This document shows positions 10,001 to 22,726 of a stretch of 64,000 nt of DNA, piece by piece; positions within the stretch are counted from its first letter, which is position 1, and each line of letters starts with the position of its first letter. Source of the stretch: Tubiluchus corallicola (lineage: Eukaryota > Priapulida > Priapulimorpha > Priapulimorphida > Tubiluchidae); NCBI GenBank assembly GCA_030141605.1, contig JAQGDQ010000086.1, positions 57,418-121,417 of the forward strand, read 5' to 3'. Under the pieces are notes generated by a model. That model ran no database searches. It worked only from the letters and a program-made list of their open reading frames with translations, and had not been told where the DNA came from. A program made the translations under genes and the position numbers.

Positions 10001-10125
10001 GTCATTCTGTTCACATGCAAAACTCTACGCCCGATTAGGCCTCCTCTCATAATTTTATTTGCATAAATCTACCCAATTAGGCCTACCCGTTATCCTGTTT
10101 GCACAAATCTACGCTGGCTAGGCCT
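10001..10125 (+). repeat. Three-copy 42-bp minisatellite ending in AGGCCT
   Basis: Three diverged units (about 10001-10042, 10043-10084 and 10085-10125) share a core of TTTGCAYAAATCTACsCnnnTAGGCCT style. Each ends with AGGCCT. Indels are few, so the period is 41-42 bases. Confidence 0.75.
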
Positions 10126-10985
10126 ATGATCTATTCTATAGACGTAATATAACGTGTGAATTATTTGTCTATCTGGAATGACTAAAAGTATACCAAGACG
10201 TGCTGCCTACTCAGCATACATACTGAGTACATTTAGTCCGGGCATACTGTTATCACTATGACTGTGTTTCACTGAATTTTTTAACACTCGCCTCCTTTTA
10301 TGTTTCAAGGAGTCGTTGTTCCACAAGAACTACAAAAATTACACGATCATTACATTACGTAACGGTAAAAATTTAGGTAAAGACTGTGCCTTATTTTAGT
10401 ACGTTTTTGAAAGTCCCCTGCATTTTAGCTCTATCTCGATCATCTTTGATACTCGCAATTCTTGACGTCTTTTTCAAGTGGAAACTGCAAAATCTGTTGA
10501 GTTTCACAGAAACCACCTTGCCGTCACGTGACCTGTTTTTGTTTGCACACTTACACGCAATCATAATAAGTACTTCCAGACGGGCACTCACTAAGAAATC
10601 ACCATAATCACCCGGTCCAAATTAGAAAAACTGTTGGAAGGAAAAATCAAGCAATTGCAAAAGAATGCACAAAAATGGACGCAAAATACACAGCCTGTTC
10701 GGCAATTGATTTAAACAGGCAATTTTCAGAGGAAATTACTTCTGCTACAACCAGGGAGACAAGGACGTAGAAAATCAGCAAAATGATTCGATTAGTCAGC
10801 CAATCTTGCTTCGCTAGTACATTACATGCCAGTTTCTAAACTATAACCAAACCAGCTTAATATGTAGCAAAGAAGATGAAGCAATAAAAGCAAAAAAGGA
10901 CGAAAAAGAAAGAATAATAAGCAAATAAAAATGTATTTGGGATAAACTTCATCGAATTGGGGATTGTTTAACACAGGTTCATTCA

Positions 10986-10987
<2 letters not shown>

Positions 10988-11030
<43 letters not shown>

Positions 11031-11031
11031 T
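10988..11031 (+). repeat. (CAT)n microsatellite
   Basis: About 14 uninterrupted CAT units, preceded by ATTC repeats. It encodes a poly-Met string on the minus strand, which is not a gene. Confidence 0.95.
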
Positions 11032-11076
11032 TCATATGCCCTTTACGCACGTGGTAGACATTGGGCAAGTTGAAAT

Positions 11077-11380
11077 ATAATACATGCGTACGTAAATACG
11101 TAAATACTGCATAACAGAAAATGAGAGAACTAATAAAGCTAAAAGTAAAAATAAATAAAATAAGCAATACTAAATTTAGATTTAAGTAAATAATTAAAAA
11201 GGCGATTAAAAAATGCACAATTCAAAAAATATAATACATACGTGCGTTTGACGTTACACAGATGACCGAAAATTAGAAAAATACTAAAGCTAAAAAATAA
11301 ACTAAAATAGGCAATGTTAAAATTAGATTTAAGTAAATATTTGAAAAACGCAATGCTAAAACTGTAAACAGTAAACGTAA
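11077..11380 (+). repeat. Tandem duplication, period about 154 bp
   Basis: Two diverged copies start with ATAATACATRCGTRCG at 11077 and 11231. They share TAAAGCTAAAA and TTAGATTTAAGTAAATA in the same order. It is A-rich and non-coding. Confidence 0.7.
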
Positions 11381-14300
11381 AAAAGCTAAATTACTAAATT
11401 CATGTTGGAGCAACACAAAAAAGCAGCAGCAGTAACAGCAACGACGGCAACAGCTACATACAACAGATAATATGATGACGATGTTTTATTAATTACCAAC
11501 GATGATTGATGCGCCAGAAATTCAGGTTTGTAAAGATTAGTAGCTAATGACGCGCCGTGATAGGTAACGCAAGACAATCTCTATTCCATACCGGCTTCTA
11601 TTATATTAGTCATTAATAACGTCTCTTCAAATACACATGGTTTAGTTTGTATTTTCGTTACTTTCGACAATGATGAAAAATTATTCTTTTCGTGCTAAAT
11701 GTATTCAAATACGATGCACTTCTTTTTAGTTTCTTCAGTTGCCCCTCATCGTGAACATTGATAAATCATCTACTACAACAAGAAGGTATTGTGAATGGCA
11801 AAAATATTGCTTGTAAACTGACAAAAACACATAATAGCCTTTGTTTGGATGTACGTATTATAAAGGCTAAATGGAATCTCAGCTCATAGAAATGATTAAT
11901 GTAGTTGAACGCGCTGCCACATTAATAATAGCGGCATTACAAACAGATTCATATCAATTCCCCAAAGTATATCCCTTGGGAAAACGCCTGAGGCCACCCC
12001 AAAGATTACCATCATCATCTATTGAACGAACAGCAATTATTATCATATCGTAATTTTGCGACTTGTTTGGGGAAATATGGACATGGTTAAAAATACAGGT
12101 CAGGTCTGTTCAGTTATGGCGATAAGTGCAAATAACCCCCGGCATGAACGTTAAATCTTTTGAATGACGATTAACACTTTTATTGGAGCACGACGTCAGG
12201 GGCGTTCGTAAAGTCGCCCCTCGAATGACATGGATACGCCCAAGGAAGCCAGTTGCAGAAGAGAAGAGGAGCCGACAAGGTTAATATTTTATTAGCACAC
12301 ACAAATTGCTGGCTGATTGAGAGACGAGGGGAACATGTAACTGGACAGATGGGAGTAATGACAGAGATGTGTACACATTCATATAGGTCTTCTCACACAT
12401 TGATTTCAGGTCATTCTGTATTAAGTGCACTTAATTTGAATGTGGAACCTGGGAACTAAGAAAAAAACTGAACTTATACGGAATATGCAAGCAATTTTTG
12501 TATTTTACGAAACTAAACTTAATGAACGTTTGGGCTATACGTGAAGTTACACTAAACTTGTCTAATGGGTTGTGAAATTTCTGTGGAAAATAAGACCAAT
12601 CTTGTTCCACTTTACTGAACATGATCATTTATTCTTCTAGAATCTAAAACCAGATCATTCTATACGTTATTCTTCATTCTTAATTCACTGAGTGCGACAT
12701 GTATTTTCCTTGCTCGAAGAATCACACGGAAGAGAGGTTGAAGCTTTTCCAGTCATGGTTTAAGAGGTCCCTACTTTGAACTTGACAGGGTTACGGTTCG
12801 TAACGATAATGGCTATCCAGCTGCATAAATTATCAGCAAAAAGCCACTTGTTATATCTTGTGGAAGAAATGCAAAAATTTAGGATAGCGCCGTCCATTCA
12901 TACTCGAAAATCATCCAAAACGTGTAATAAATGCACAGTTTTAAAAACACAACGACCACACCCACAATTTGAACTCAAAAGTGGCTGAGTTGTGGAGTTT
13001 ATATATAAAAAAATACACGAATCAGCTGCTTTATATTATTTCAACTCCCCCTCATCTACCCCCCCCCCAACAAGCAGTTTTTGGTATTTCGTTGAGTTGA
13101 TAGCGTAATTTTTTGGCTCACTGCAAGCCTGTAGCTAGCACTCAGCGACAGGGCCTCCTGTTGATGACTATGAGAAAATGAAATCTCTTGAGTCTTATTG
13201 TCAAAGATAATCCTGCAAGATGAGACAGTCAACCGGTATCTTATTCACCTTCGGTTATCTGTAAACATTCTGTTCAAAGAAATAAATAAATGAACAACCA
13301 GAAACAATATGGCAGATGAAAAAGCCCAACCCGAAGAGATTTCTAGGCCGTTACCTCCCTATTTACTAACCAGCCCTAGCAACGCTTAACTTCGGTTGCA
13401 CAGAAGCACAGTTACACAGTCAGCTATTTTTTTGGCATTACGCGTTAATCGAAATAAACTGTATCAACATATTTCATAAATTATATAGATCATTACATGA
13501 GTAATTTTGCAGATTTAATTTAGGCGGTGTGCAAAGTTCGTCAAAAGATGCAGCCATTAGCGTCCGGAATACAGGATTCCTGCAGTAATTCACAAAAAGA
13601 AATGCTATTTACTTAGAACTGCAAGGGTTTCCTTTCAAATAGGCTTGCCGAAATGCCAGTGATAAGGCTAAAAGAGCCGCTTAAGTAATATAGTATCCAG
13701 TGCAAATTGTATATACAAACTTGTAGCAACTTGCAATACATTCAATGCAGTACATCATCTTACAGTTACAACATTAGAGACTTTCTTTCTGGATTCAACA
13801 TTTTCAGATTATTCCATAACTTTTTCAGATAATCAAAAATTTTGTAAAAACAATCATAATTTTGAGGAAGTTGACAAGTGTTACATTATTTGTCGCACAA
13901 ATCTCGGTCTTCGCGCAGACTTTAGAAGCATCCTTTGCTAAGGGTTTATCTGAATATCTAAATCACGTTGTGGTCAGGCTCCTAATAGGGCGTCCCATCT
14001 GCGCGACATGACATTTATTTACTGACAATGAATGGTCATTTAATGGCAATCGATTCCGCGTCCAGTAACATCAGCTTTGAGTACGTGACTGTACAGCAGT
14101 TGTCTATCGTCCTGTGTTCGTATTAAGCAATAAGCTAAATGCGAAAACTATAAGAATAATATTCAAAAACTAAAACAACAGCAAACAGAATAAACGTCTG
14201 ATTTCCAATAAGATGCAGAATCTTAATGACAACGATAACGACAACAGCAGCAGCAATTTGCTGTTTCTTGATGACTTCAACTGTCAAATTATCTCCTGAC

Positions 14301-14680
14301 TAGCTACCCTGTTGAAGGAGGATACCCGAGCAGGACTCTCTGGTGTTCAAAATCTCATGTTACAAGATTATCGATAAATAGTTAGGTTTTGGTTTCGCTA
14401 CAAATATGTGCATTAAGAACGCCTTGTCGTTGATCCCAAAGTGCAGAGAGTGCCGGTGTGTATAGAAAAGATAACAACAACAAAAGACAATGATGGCAAA
14501 CGCGATGACACAGAAGTACCAAATTACCAACAATAGCAACAGCAATAATGTTACGGGCATTTTCATATCGGTAAACACTTCAGTACGGTCTGAGATAATG
14601 GCAACGGTACTGATAATCGCAACAACAACAATGACCAAGCAACAGCAACAGCAATAAAAACGACAACAGCAACAGCATTA

Positions 14681-14682
14681 GC

Positions 14683-14723
<41 letters not shown>
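14681..14723 (+). repeat. (CAA)n microsatellite
   Basis: About 14 uninterrupted CAA units sit within a wider AACAGC/CAACAA-rich tract from about 14590 to 14785. Confidence 0.95.
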
Positions 14724-15257
14724 CCAACAAGAACTAAAAGTACCCGGAGCAGTAACAACAACATCAACAACAACAACACAAATTGCCGTTTTACCGTTTT
14801 TTCAAAATTTAGTTTACAAAGGGCTTACTTCAATTTGTCTATTTTAATTACAATAATTAGCATGTTCATTTTGTTCACACAGCATTTACTTGTATTGTAG
14901 CGTGAAATGCAGGTGAAGTAACTTTTAAAAGTATTTCTTTGTAATTATTTGGCACCATGCAGTTGCACAATAAGCTGGAATTGGAAAAGCATTAGAAAGT
15001 ATTGCGCAAAATTCATCAACTATATTAACAAAGTAGTATTTCTTCAAACAAAATGAAACTGTCATAACGTCATTAAAACCAGTACATCAAACAGCTACGC
15101 CTGCTTTCATGTCAGCATGAAAACGCCGCCGTTTCAATTTTCTGCAAAAAGATTGATAAAAAACCTGCAAAAAGATGTAGGGGAATATCTTTTCATAGAA
15201 AATTTTAACCGACTTCAAATAATTAACGTTTACAGCAGTTGGCATTGTTAAAGAAGT

Positions 15258-15375
15258 TACAAAATATAGTTACGTTTATAATTATAGTTAGACCTACATT
15301 TATAGTTACGGGGTCAGTTACAGTTGTAGTTGTAGTTATTGTTATAGTTATTGTTATAATTATAGTTATAGTTGT
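15258..15375 (+). repeat. Degenerate GTTATA/GTTACA hexamer repeat
   Basis: Words such as ATAGTTA, CAGTTGTAGTTGTAGTTATTGTTATAGTT recur every 6 bases with substitutions. Simple-sequence DNA. Confidence 0.75.
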
Positions 15376-16468
15376 TTGTTAAAGTTACGTTGGATAGGTG
15401 AAAGCTTTAGTAATTTATTTATAACGAGTATTTTAAGTTTGGTTTTTTGCTGTATATATACAATAACAGTTATTCTAGCTAGGAATAACATAATATTATC
15501 TGTGTAGCTCCGTTTAATTATTATCCAATCAGTGAAAGTGTCTAATATTTGCAAATTGCAAATGTGCAGCGGTTCTATAATTTTCTGTAACTTAATCAAG
15601 GTTCCCATGAATTTTTAATTCCCTAAAACAAAGTGCATTTCACATATTATTGCGCATATCATTATCAATTTAACAACCTTAAAAACAGTGAACACTCAAC
15701 ATAATTTAAATTCGCCAAATTAAGAAATATAAAGAGGCAGTATCTAGAGAAACACGGCGAATAAGCAACATAACGCTTAAAATTATGCCGGGCAAATTAG
15801 ATCAAGTTTCCTTTTGAAGTAAATTAACATAATTTGGGCAGTAATGACGTCGCGAAAATCCTTAGATAATCACGTTAATACGGTTTCATCTGAAGCCGAT
15901 TAGAAATCTTTCAGAAATGAGAGGGATTTCATTGGATGCGCAGCAATGGAAGATTAGAACCTCGTCATTATAGAGAAATACAGACTGCTTACGTTGACTT
16001 TGAACATTTGTAACAAAACCAATAAACTCATGCTTGTATGCATACTGCCTTATTTTAAGTTACTTAGATAACATATAGTATAAAACTTTAGCCATATTTC
16101 ACCAACACGGGATCTGAAATACACGAAGAAATTTCTTTCAACAAATACGCGAACAAACAACTCAAGTTTAGCCAACAAACGAAAAAAATCATAATGTAAA
16201 ATTGCGATTTTGCTCGTTTGTTGGTTAAACAAGAAACTCAAGAAAACAAAAAGGTAAACAAAGAAGACTAACAAATAAATAAACAACAGCATAATGAACA
16301 CAAATAAGTGAATGGGTAAGTGAATCAAATACCACAAAAACATAATAATTTGCAAATAAGACTAGGCTGACAAATGAATAATTGAATGAATTTATCGTCA
16401 CTAATTTTACAAGTCTTTTACACTTCAAGGCTTTCTTGTTTGCCCCTTGTACATTCTTGTATTCTCTC

Positions 16469-16670
16469 TCCTCCCCCCTCTCTCTCCCTCTCTGTCTGTC
16501 ACTCTTTCCTTACTTTTCTCTGTTCGTTCCTTTTTCACTTATCTCATTCTTGCTTTTTTCTCCGCTCTTTCTCTCTCTCTCCCCCCTCTCTCTCTCTCTC
16601 TTTCTCTCTCTCGCTCATCTTCACTTCATTCCTTCCTTTTCCACTCTGTCTCTTTTCTTTTCCTTTTTTG
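16469..16670 (+). repeat. CT-rich polypyrimidine tract
   Basis: About 200 bases are almost only C and T, including several (CTCTCT) runs. Three overlapping open frames in this tract encode Ser/Leu/Phe/Pro strings that reflect composition only. Confidence 0.85.
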
Positions 16671-19600
16671 CTCTCTCAACAAACTACTTAAATTTTACTG
16701 AGCTTTTATGAGTATAAGCAGTTACTATTAGCCAGCGCTCAGCACGACCACTCAAAGACTAAATTTGAACATCAGCATGACTATGGCACAGTATTATTTA
16801 CTCCTCCAAAGTCTTCTCTATAGAGCCCTTTATTAGTGTGCGCTAGCAATATGCCTTTAGGGTTTCACTCTCTGTCAACCCGCTGCTGCTTTATTATATT
16901 ACTGACACAATAAGATCAGCAGCTGAGGCCACCTGTATTATAATCAATCCACCTTAATTCTATGAGAATGGTAGGTAAACCTTCCAGCCATTTTACCACA
17001 ACCTTAGCTGCAGTTTTTTCTACATTCCCTCCTGTAATCAACCCATTTCTATGTTATACAAAAGATTTTGCAGTTACGGCCCCTGATACGTTGATTAAAT
17101 ATTCGTTCATTATGATTAATATGATCACTCTTCAGTTCACATACCTCAGCCTTATTAGTAGCCAATCGCAGGACAATATCTTGTATTTTGGCTGCTGTCA
17201 GCCTCATCCACTCATTTGAAATAGATATCCTCGTCTAGCACATTTTCAGCACGATGCACTACATGTCTACACACTCTATCACCTGTGTCACATCAAATAC
17301 TGCTATCAAAATCTTAACATAACACCCAAATATTAAACTTTCGATAAAAGCGGTTTTCGACCTTGAATTCAATTACTGTCGAGTGCGCACAATCAAAATC
17401 TGCTTCATCATTATAAGATGGCTTTGTTATGTTGCCAAACTCCTTACGCTTTTGCCATAGTTGAAAGCCGTCTTTTTTCTTCCTCCTCCTCATTATCCTC
17501 GTCATCATAATCATCACCATCATTACAACACTCTCTATCCTAATACCTTGTGCCTGGCTGCAGGCAGAGACAGTAACGGGAGTCTGTCAACGATATAGGA
17601 TATTATTATATCACTTCATCAGCTGTCAATACATTTTGGCGCACAAATGTGAACGCAGCTTTAGCTTTGCATTTCATTTCCCTGCAGGAAACTTCGACAT
17701 AGTCTACTACTGTTAGATGATTAATCGTTTGAAATATGGCTTCGTAAGCAAGCATTTGAGACAACTTGCAAACTATCACGTATCACACATCAAAGGTAAC
17801 AAAATATAACGATTATTAACTGCTGTGCGAACTATTAAAATTACAAAAGATTCGTGTAAAGAACTGTTACAAAAGATTTGTGTAAATTCCAAGTTATCAC
17901 AGCAATAATATTTTATTCTTTGACACCATTGTATAGATTTCGTGTCAAAAGATGATTATCACAAAAATATTGTATAACCTTTACAATTATCATTGTGCTT
18001 TTGCTTATTTGCAATTCGTAGTTTGTAGTTCGCATTTCAATTTCCGTCTTAATCTGTTCAATTTTTTTAGCAAGACGCTTTTGAAATAATGAATACGGAT
18101 AAAGTAATCCGTTTATTTGCCAATGCAGCAAAATTAAATGTCTTCTTGGAGGTAGATGATTTTTTAGTCTAATTGTAATGCTACGGGCAAGACCGGGAAA
18201 ATGAACTTTTCTTTTAATCCTGTACAGCTTCCGTAGGCTTTCTTTTGCAAAGAAACTGTCACAACTGAAAAACTGTAGGCCTACAACCATATTCAATATA
18301 ATATCCTATTTTAAATAAAACTTGTCATTTGAATGCACATTATTCTTCAGTTTAAGCAAAAAACGTATTTTAAAAATTTTGTAAGTAATACAAAACAGGA
18401 AGTCTTTTTATTCACGCAAGTTTACTTACTTGTTTATTCTCTTTATTTAGAGACAATCTAGTCTTTCAATTTCATTTTACGAATGTTTGGTACTCAGAAT
18501 CTGAGAGAAACTCAGAACAGTTCTTAGTCGGAACCATGAAAATTGTTGCTGTTGTTCTTATGAGCTCTGTTTAAACGGAGTTTCAGTTTCAGTATAGTTT
18601 GTTTTTAGTAAACAACTTTTACTTAAGCTATATAGGCTTGCCGTTTGATTGCATTTAACGTCAAACACGGCTATGAGTCAGACATTAAGACGTATCAAAG
18701 CAGCTCTCTGAAACACTCGACGTCAGTATCTCGAGCAAAACAATATAGCCAGTCTGCCAGTTGAAGAGCTCAGAACTAGTCAAGCACCAGGAAAGCAGTA
18801 GTTCCTGTAACACGTGATTGACAGGACAAGATTTACCACAGCACTATAGCGTACATCTTGAAAATAATACGACTTTAAATAGCCTTGATTGAATCTAGCA
18901 GAAGATTGCATGTAAACTGTATGATTGTATAGATGAAACCTGAAAAGATCAGGGATTTGGAATGAGGAAACAGAATAGATGCCGAGCAGAAATTGTTAGC
19001 CGAATTTGAGTTAAACTATCTGACGTTTTCTTTCCAAGATTTGTCTTGATTTTTAGGCATCGATTTATATAGCATAAGTTGTACGTATTGGAATGGAAAT
19101 GGAAGTCCAAGTATGTAATCGCCGTATAACAACAGACAACGACAACTCTGAACTACTATGACTATTTACATGCACCTATTATGCAGTGTACATAAATATG
19201 TAATAGAATATTTAATTTTGAGAATTTTTGCTGGAAAATTTTAGAAAATTTAGTTGATTACTAAACAGTATTTAAGAAAAAATCCGAACCAGATAGTCAC
19301 TTTCGATAAAACCGATTAACTGCTCTACAGATTTGCGTAGATTGCACTTCCACAATGCGTTTCTTTAAAATTTTAACTTTTCGCTCACTAGTTCAAAGTT
19401 TACATTTGAAAATGTGTAAATGGAATGTCTACATTTTTAGAATTGAATTTTTGCACACCTGAATGGAATTTGTGAACAAATTACATATTTGAAAGTAACT
19501 GATTGGACCACTGCCAGCCAGCATGCAATGTTAAACGGCATGGCCTACTGTTTAAGTTGATTGTAGCGGTGCCAGAACCTAACTCATTGTCAATAAATTT

Positions 19601-20803
19601 CTATATGAGGCAGTGAACCAACAGAAGTAACAAGTTCTAATGCACTGAGTAAAATAATTCTACAGCGGTGAGTAATACTGTCAGAGGCAATATGGCAGCT
19701 AAAATAGTCAGAAACAGTTTTGCCGACTGTCACTCATCAATTTACTAACCAGGCCAGGGGCCGCTTAACTTTGTATCCAGACATTTACATATAAAAATGC
19801 TGAAATCCAGGAAGGTTTCTAGACAGAAGCTTCCGCAAGTGTAAAAATTCAGTTCAAACCATCAAACGCATGCCAACGCTGTATATAGCCCGTCTATGAT
19901 TTGTGATGGAAAAATTACCAGCAATAACGAGATTCTGTGACAGCTTGACATTATTCTCAACGATGTGCCAATGAAATTTATCACCAAAGATCAATAAAAC
20001 TACTAGAAGCCGATCTCTGCTTATTGATCGAGGATTCAATGTGAACAACCACCGCGATTAGGCTGTCTGTGATTTCCAACTGCTTGATAAATAACAATAA
20101 TTGATGAATCGAAGTTCCCAACAAGCACTGTATATAGAATACATAGTTCATACACACGCATGCACTCACTCTCACACACAACATTAAAATTTATGTTATT
20201 GTCGCCACTAATTAATACGATCTGATCGATAGATCCAAGTAATGAGTTGTTTTTAATGAGTAATGAGATTATAACTCCAATACACAAATAATGAGTGTAT
20301 ATTTTTGGCTTTTAAAGCCAATTTTTTACACTTACACTTGTGTAATATTATATTAAAATTGAGGCATTTTATTAGTGTTAACTATTGTCATTGAAAAGCT
20401 GAATTGTTATTACCGATAAAACTTTTATAAACAAATTACTATAGATTTAAAAATTAAAACCCTAATTCCAGTATAAGTTCCAAACAACCCAGTAGTACCC
20501 CCTGTAGAAAGATTACGGAAATACTACAGAAAATGTAAATTGTTCGAATGAAAACGAGTTCCCTTCAATGTTACGCTAATTATCAAGAACCACATTGACA
20601 CGAACATCATCCGCTTGGACAGTTAATCTACATCAGCTTCATTAAGTGACGGCATCTGATGTAAGCGCTGTGCTCTACCATTGCATACTGATTACCGGAA
20701 GAGCATTTTCATCTCCTCCAGGATGTCCATGCATATTAATGTCAATTTTCGCGTGACTTATGAGAAAACATTTGGCGCTAATTATAAATTTATGCTTTAG
20801 TTA

Positions 20804-20806
<3 letters not shown>

Positions 20807-20890
<84 letters not shown>
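20807..20890 (+). repeat. (TC)n microsatellite, 42 pure units
   Basis: 84 uninterrupted bases of TC, continuing imperfectly to about 20950. A (GA)n tract of similar length lies 1.76 kb to the right. Confidence 0.97.
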
Positions 20891-20894
<4 letters not shown>

Positions 20895-22630
20895 CTCTCT
20901 CTCTCTCTCGCTCTGCCTTTCTCTCACTTTGTCCCCTCGCGCTCTCTCGCTCTCGTTTCCTCATGATCCTTTCCTCTTTCTTCCTCTCTAATTGCTCGTT
21001 TAGCTTTCAGCTATTAAACGCCCTGCCGTATACTCTGACATTTCCTAATGCATATCACCGGCTCCCCTAAGAGATCTGACCGAAGAAAACTTTGGTGAAC
21101 GTTTATACGCTCTTTGATGTAGTGTGAGCGAACCATTACGTTCAGTAAAATCGAGAATTGCCACTGACAGTCATAAGCAGAATTATAGTAACGTTTTAGT
21201 CGCGTAAAATTATTTAATAAAACACATATATTTAGTTTTGTAAGTAATTCATGCGAGTTTTGGACGACGCTTTTCCGTATTATGACACAGGCAGGAACTC
21301 CGTAAACGGGGCCACTCACTCCGCTTGCCATCAAAAGTAGAACAAAAAGTAACTTCCACCTTACACAATATGAACTATTCACCTTCACAATTATTATTTA
21401 ACTATTCTAAATATAGCCTACTAATCTTTTACAACTATATTTTCGTACCTTTTCTGTCGTTAATATGAGCATTGATAGACTACTTTGGCAGTTGCTAATC
21501 TTTCGTTAGTTGGTGTCACAAAATAATACATGAATTACTTTGCTGTTAGTTTGCTTTACAAGACAGTCACATGCAATTACCAAAACTGCTGCATATTATT
21601 GGTGATTAATGATGCACTTTCAGTCGTGAATTATAGCTGCTCTTAGCATACTTATTTATAAACTAAAATAGGTTCAGGTGCCAGCAGAGTTGTCAAAACT
21701 TTTTTGTACATACCATATGTACCCTATGTACATATTTCCATGTACATATGCACATGTTTCTGTGTCTATTTAATTTGGTTATTTCATAATACTGCTATTA
21801 CTGCCCATAAAGTATGACCTTATTTATATAACACACTGTAGCTTCAGAAAAAATAGCATTTAAAGTACATTCGCAATATTTTAATAAATAACAAATTTGT
21901 AGATGGCATCACTAACACTAAAGTTACAAACGTGCATCTTCTTCTTGTGTATTATACATACAGAACATGTGGTATCATCAATTTTACTTGAAATGAGAAG
22001 TAAAATCCAGAAAAAAACCTGGAAAGTAGAAATTCGCTGTGCCGCTTTGTCGTATCCAAACATCCCAACTTTTACACAAGTTAAGATTGTAAAGAAAATC
22101 TACTGCATGGGGGAAATAATATGGCCAAATAAAGTACTATAAGTTACCATTAATGGAAAATAAATTATAATTCAAAGTCGAATAAAAATATATAGATACA
22201 AATAAAGCAAATGTAACTAAATACAAACGCTTTCTTACCTGTGAATATTGCATCCTCGTCCAGGAAGCAGCAGCAGCAGCTTCCTAACTGAAACCTATAC
22301 CAAACAAATGCCGATAGTACACGACCGTTAGGCTACCCAGCTCAATCATCCTATGCAACATAACGTCCCAGCATTCCCCTGGTTCATGGCAGCAGCTGCA
22401 ACAATACATAACAATACCATTGACTGCTGTTTAACGTATATAGGCGTTATTATCGTGATGGGAAATGCTGAGGAGACCGGGCGTGTATGAGGAAATGTCA
22501 GATTATACAGCAGGACGTTTAATAAATGAAAATTGAACGAGCAGTACAGCAGAACAGAGAGAAATATATGAGGAAAGGGAATGGGAGAAGATAAAGAATG
22601 GAAGTTCAATAAAGTGGGAGGGAGAGGGAA

Positions 22631-22646
<16 letters not shown>

Positions 22647-22719
<73 letters not shown>
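22647..22719 (+). repeat. (AG)n microsatellite
   Basis: 73 uninterrupted bases of AG lie inside a purine-only region from about 22580 to 22795. The Arg-Glu polymer frame across it is a repeat artefact. Confidence 0.97.

Positions 22720-22726
<7 letters not shown>

Noticed and set aside
16382-16711. Three Leu/Ser/Phe-rich frames of 84-109 codons, looking like membrane peptides
   Set aside because: Products of the CT-rich tract; all three frames are open because the sequence has almost no purines.
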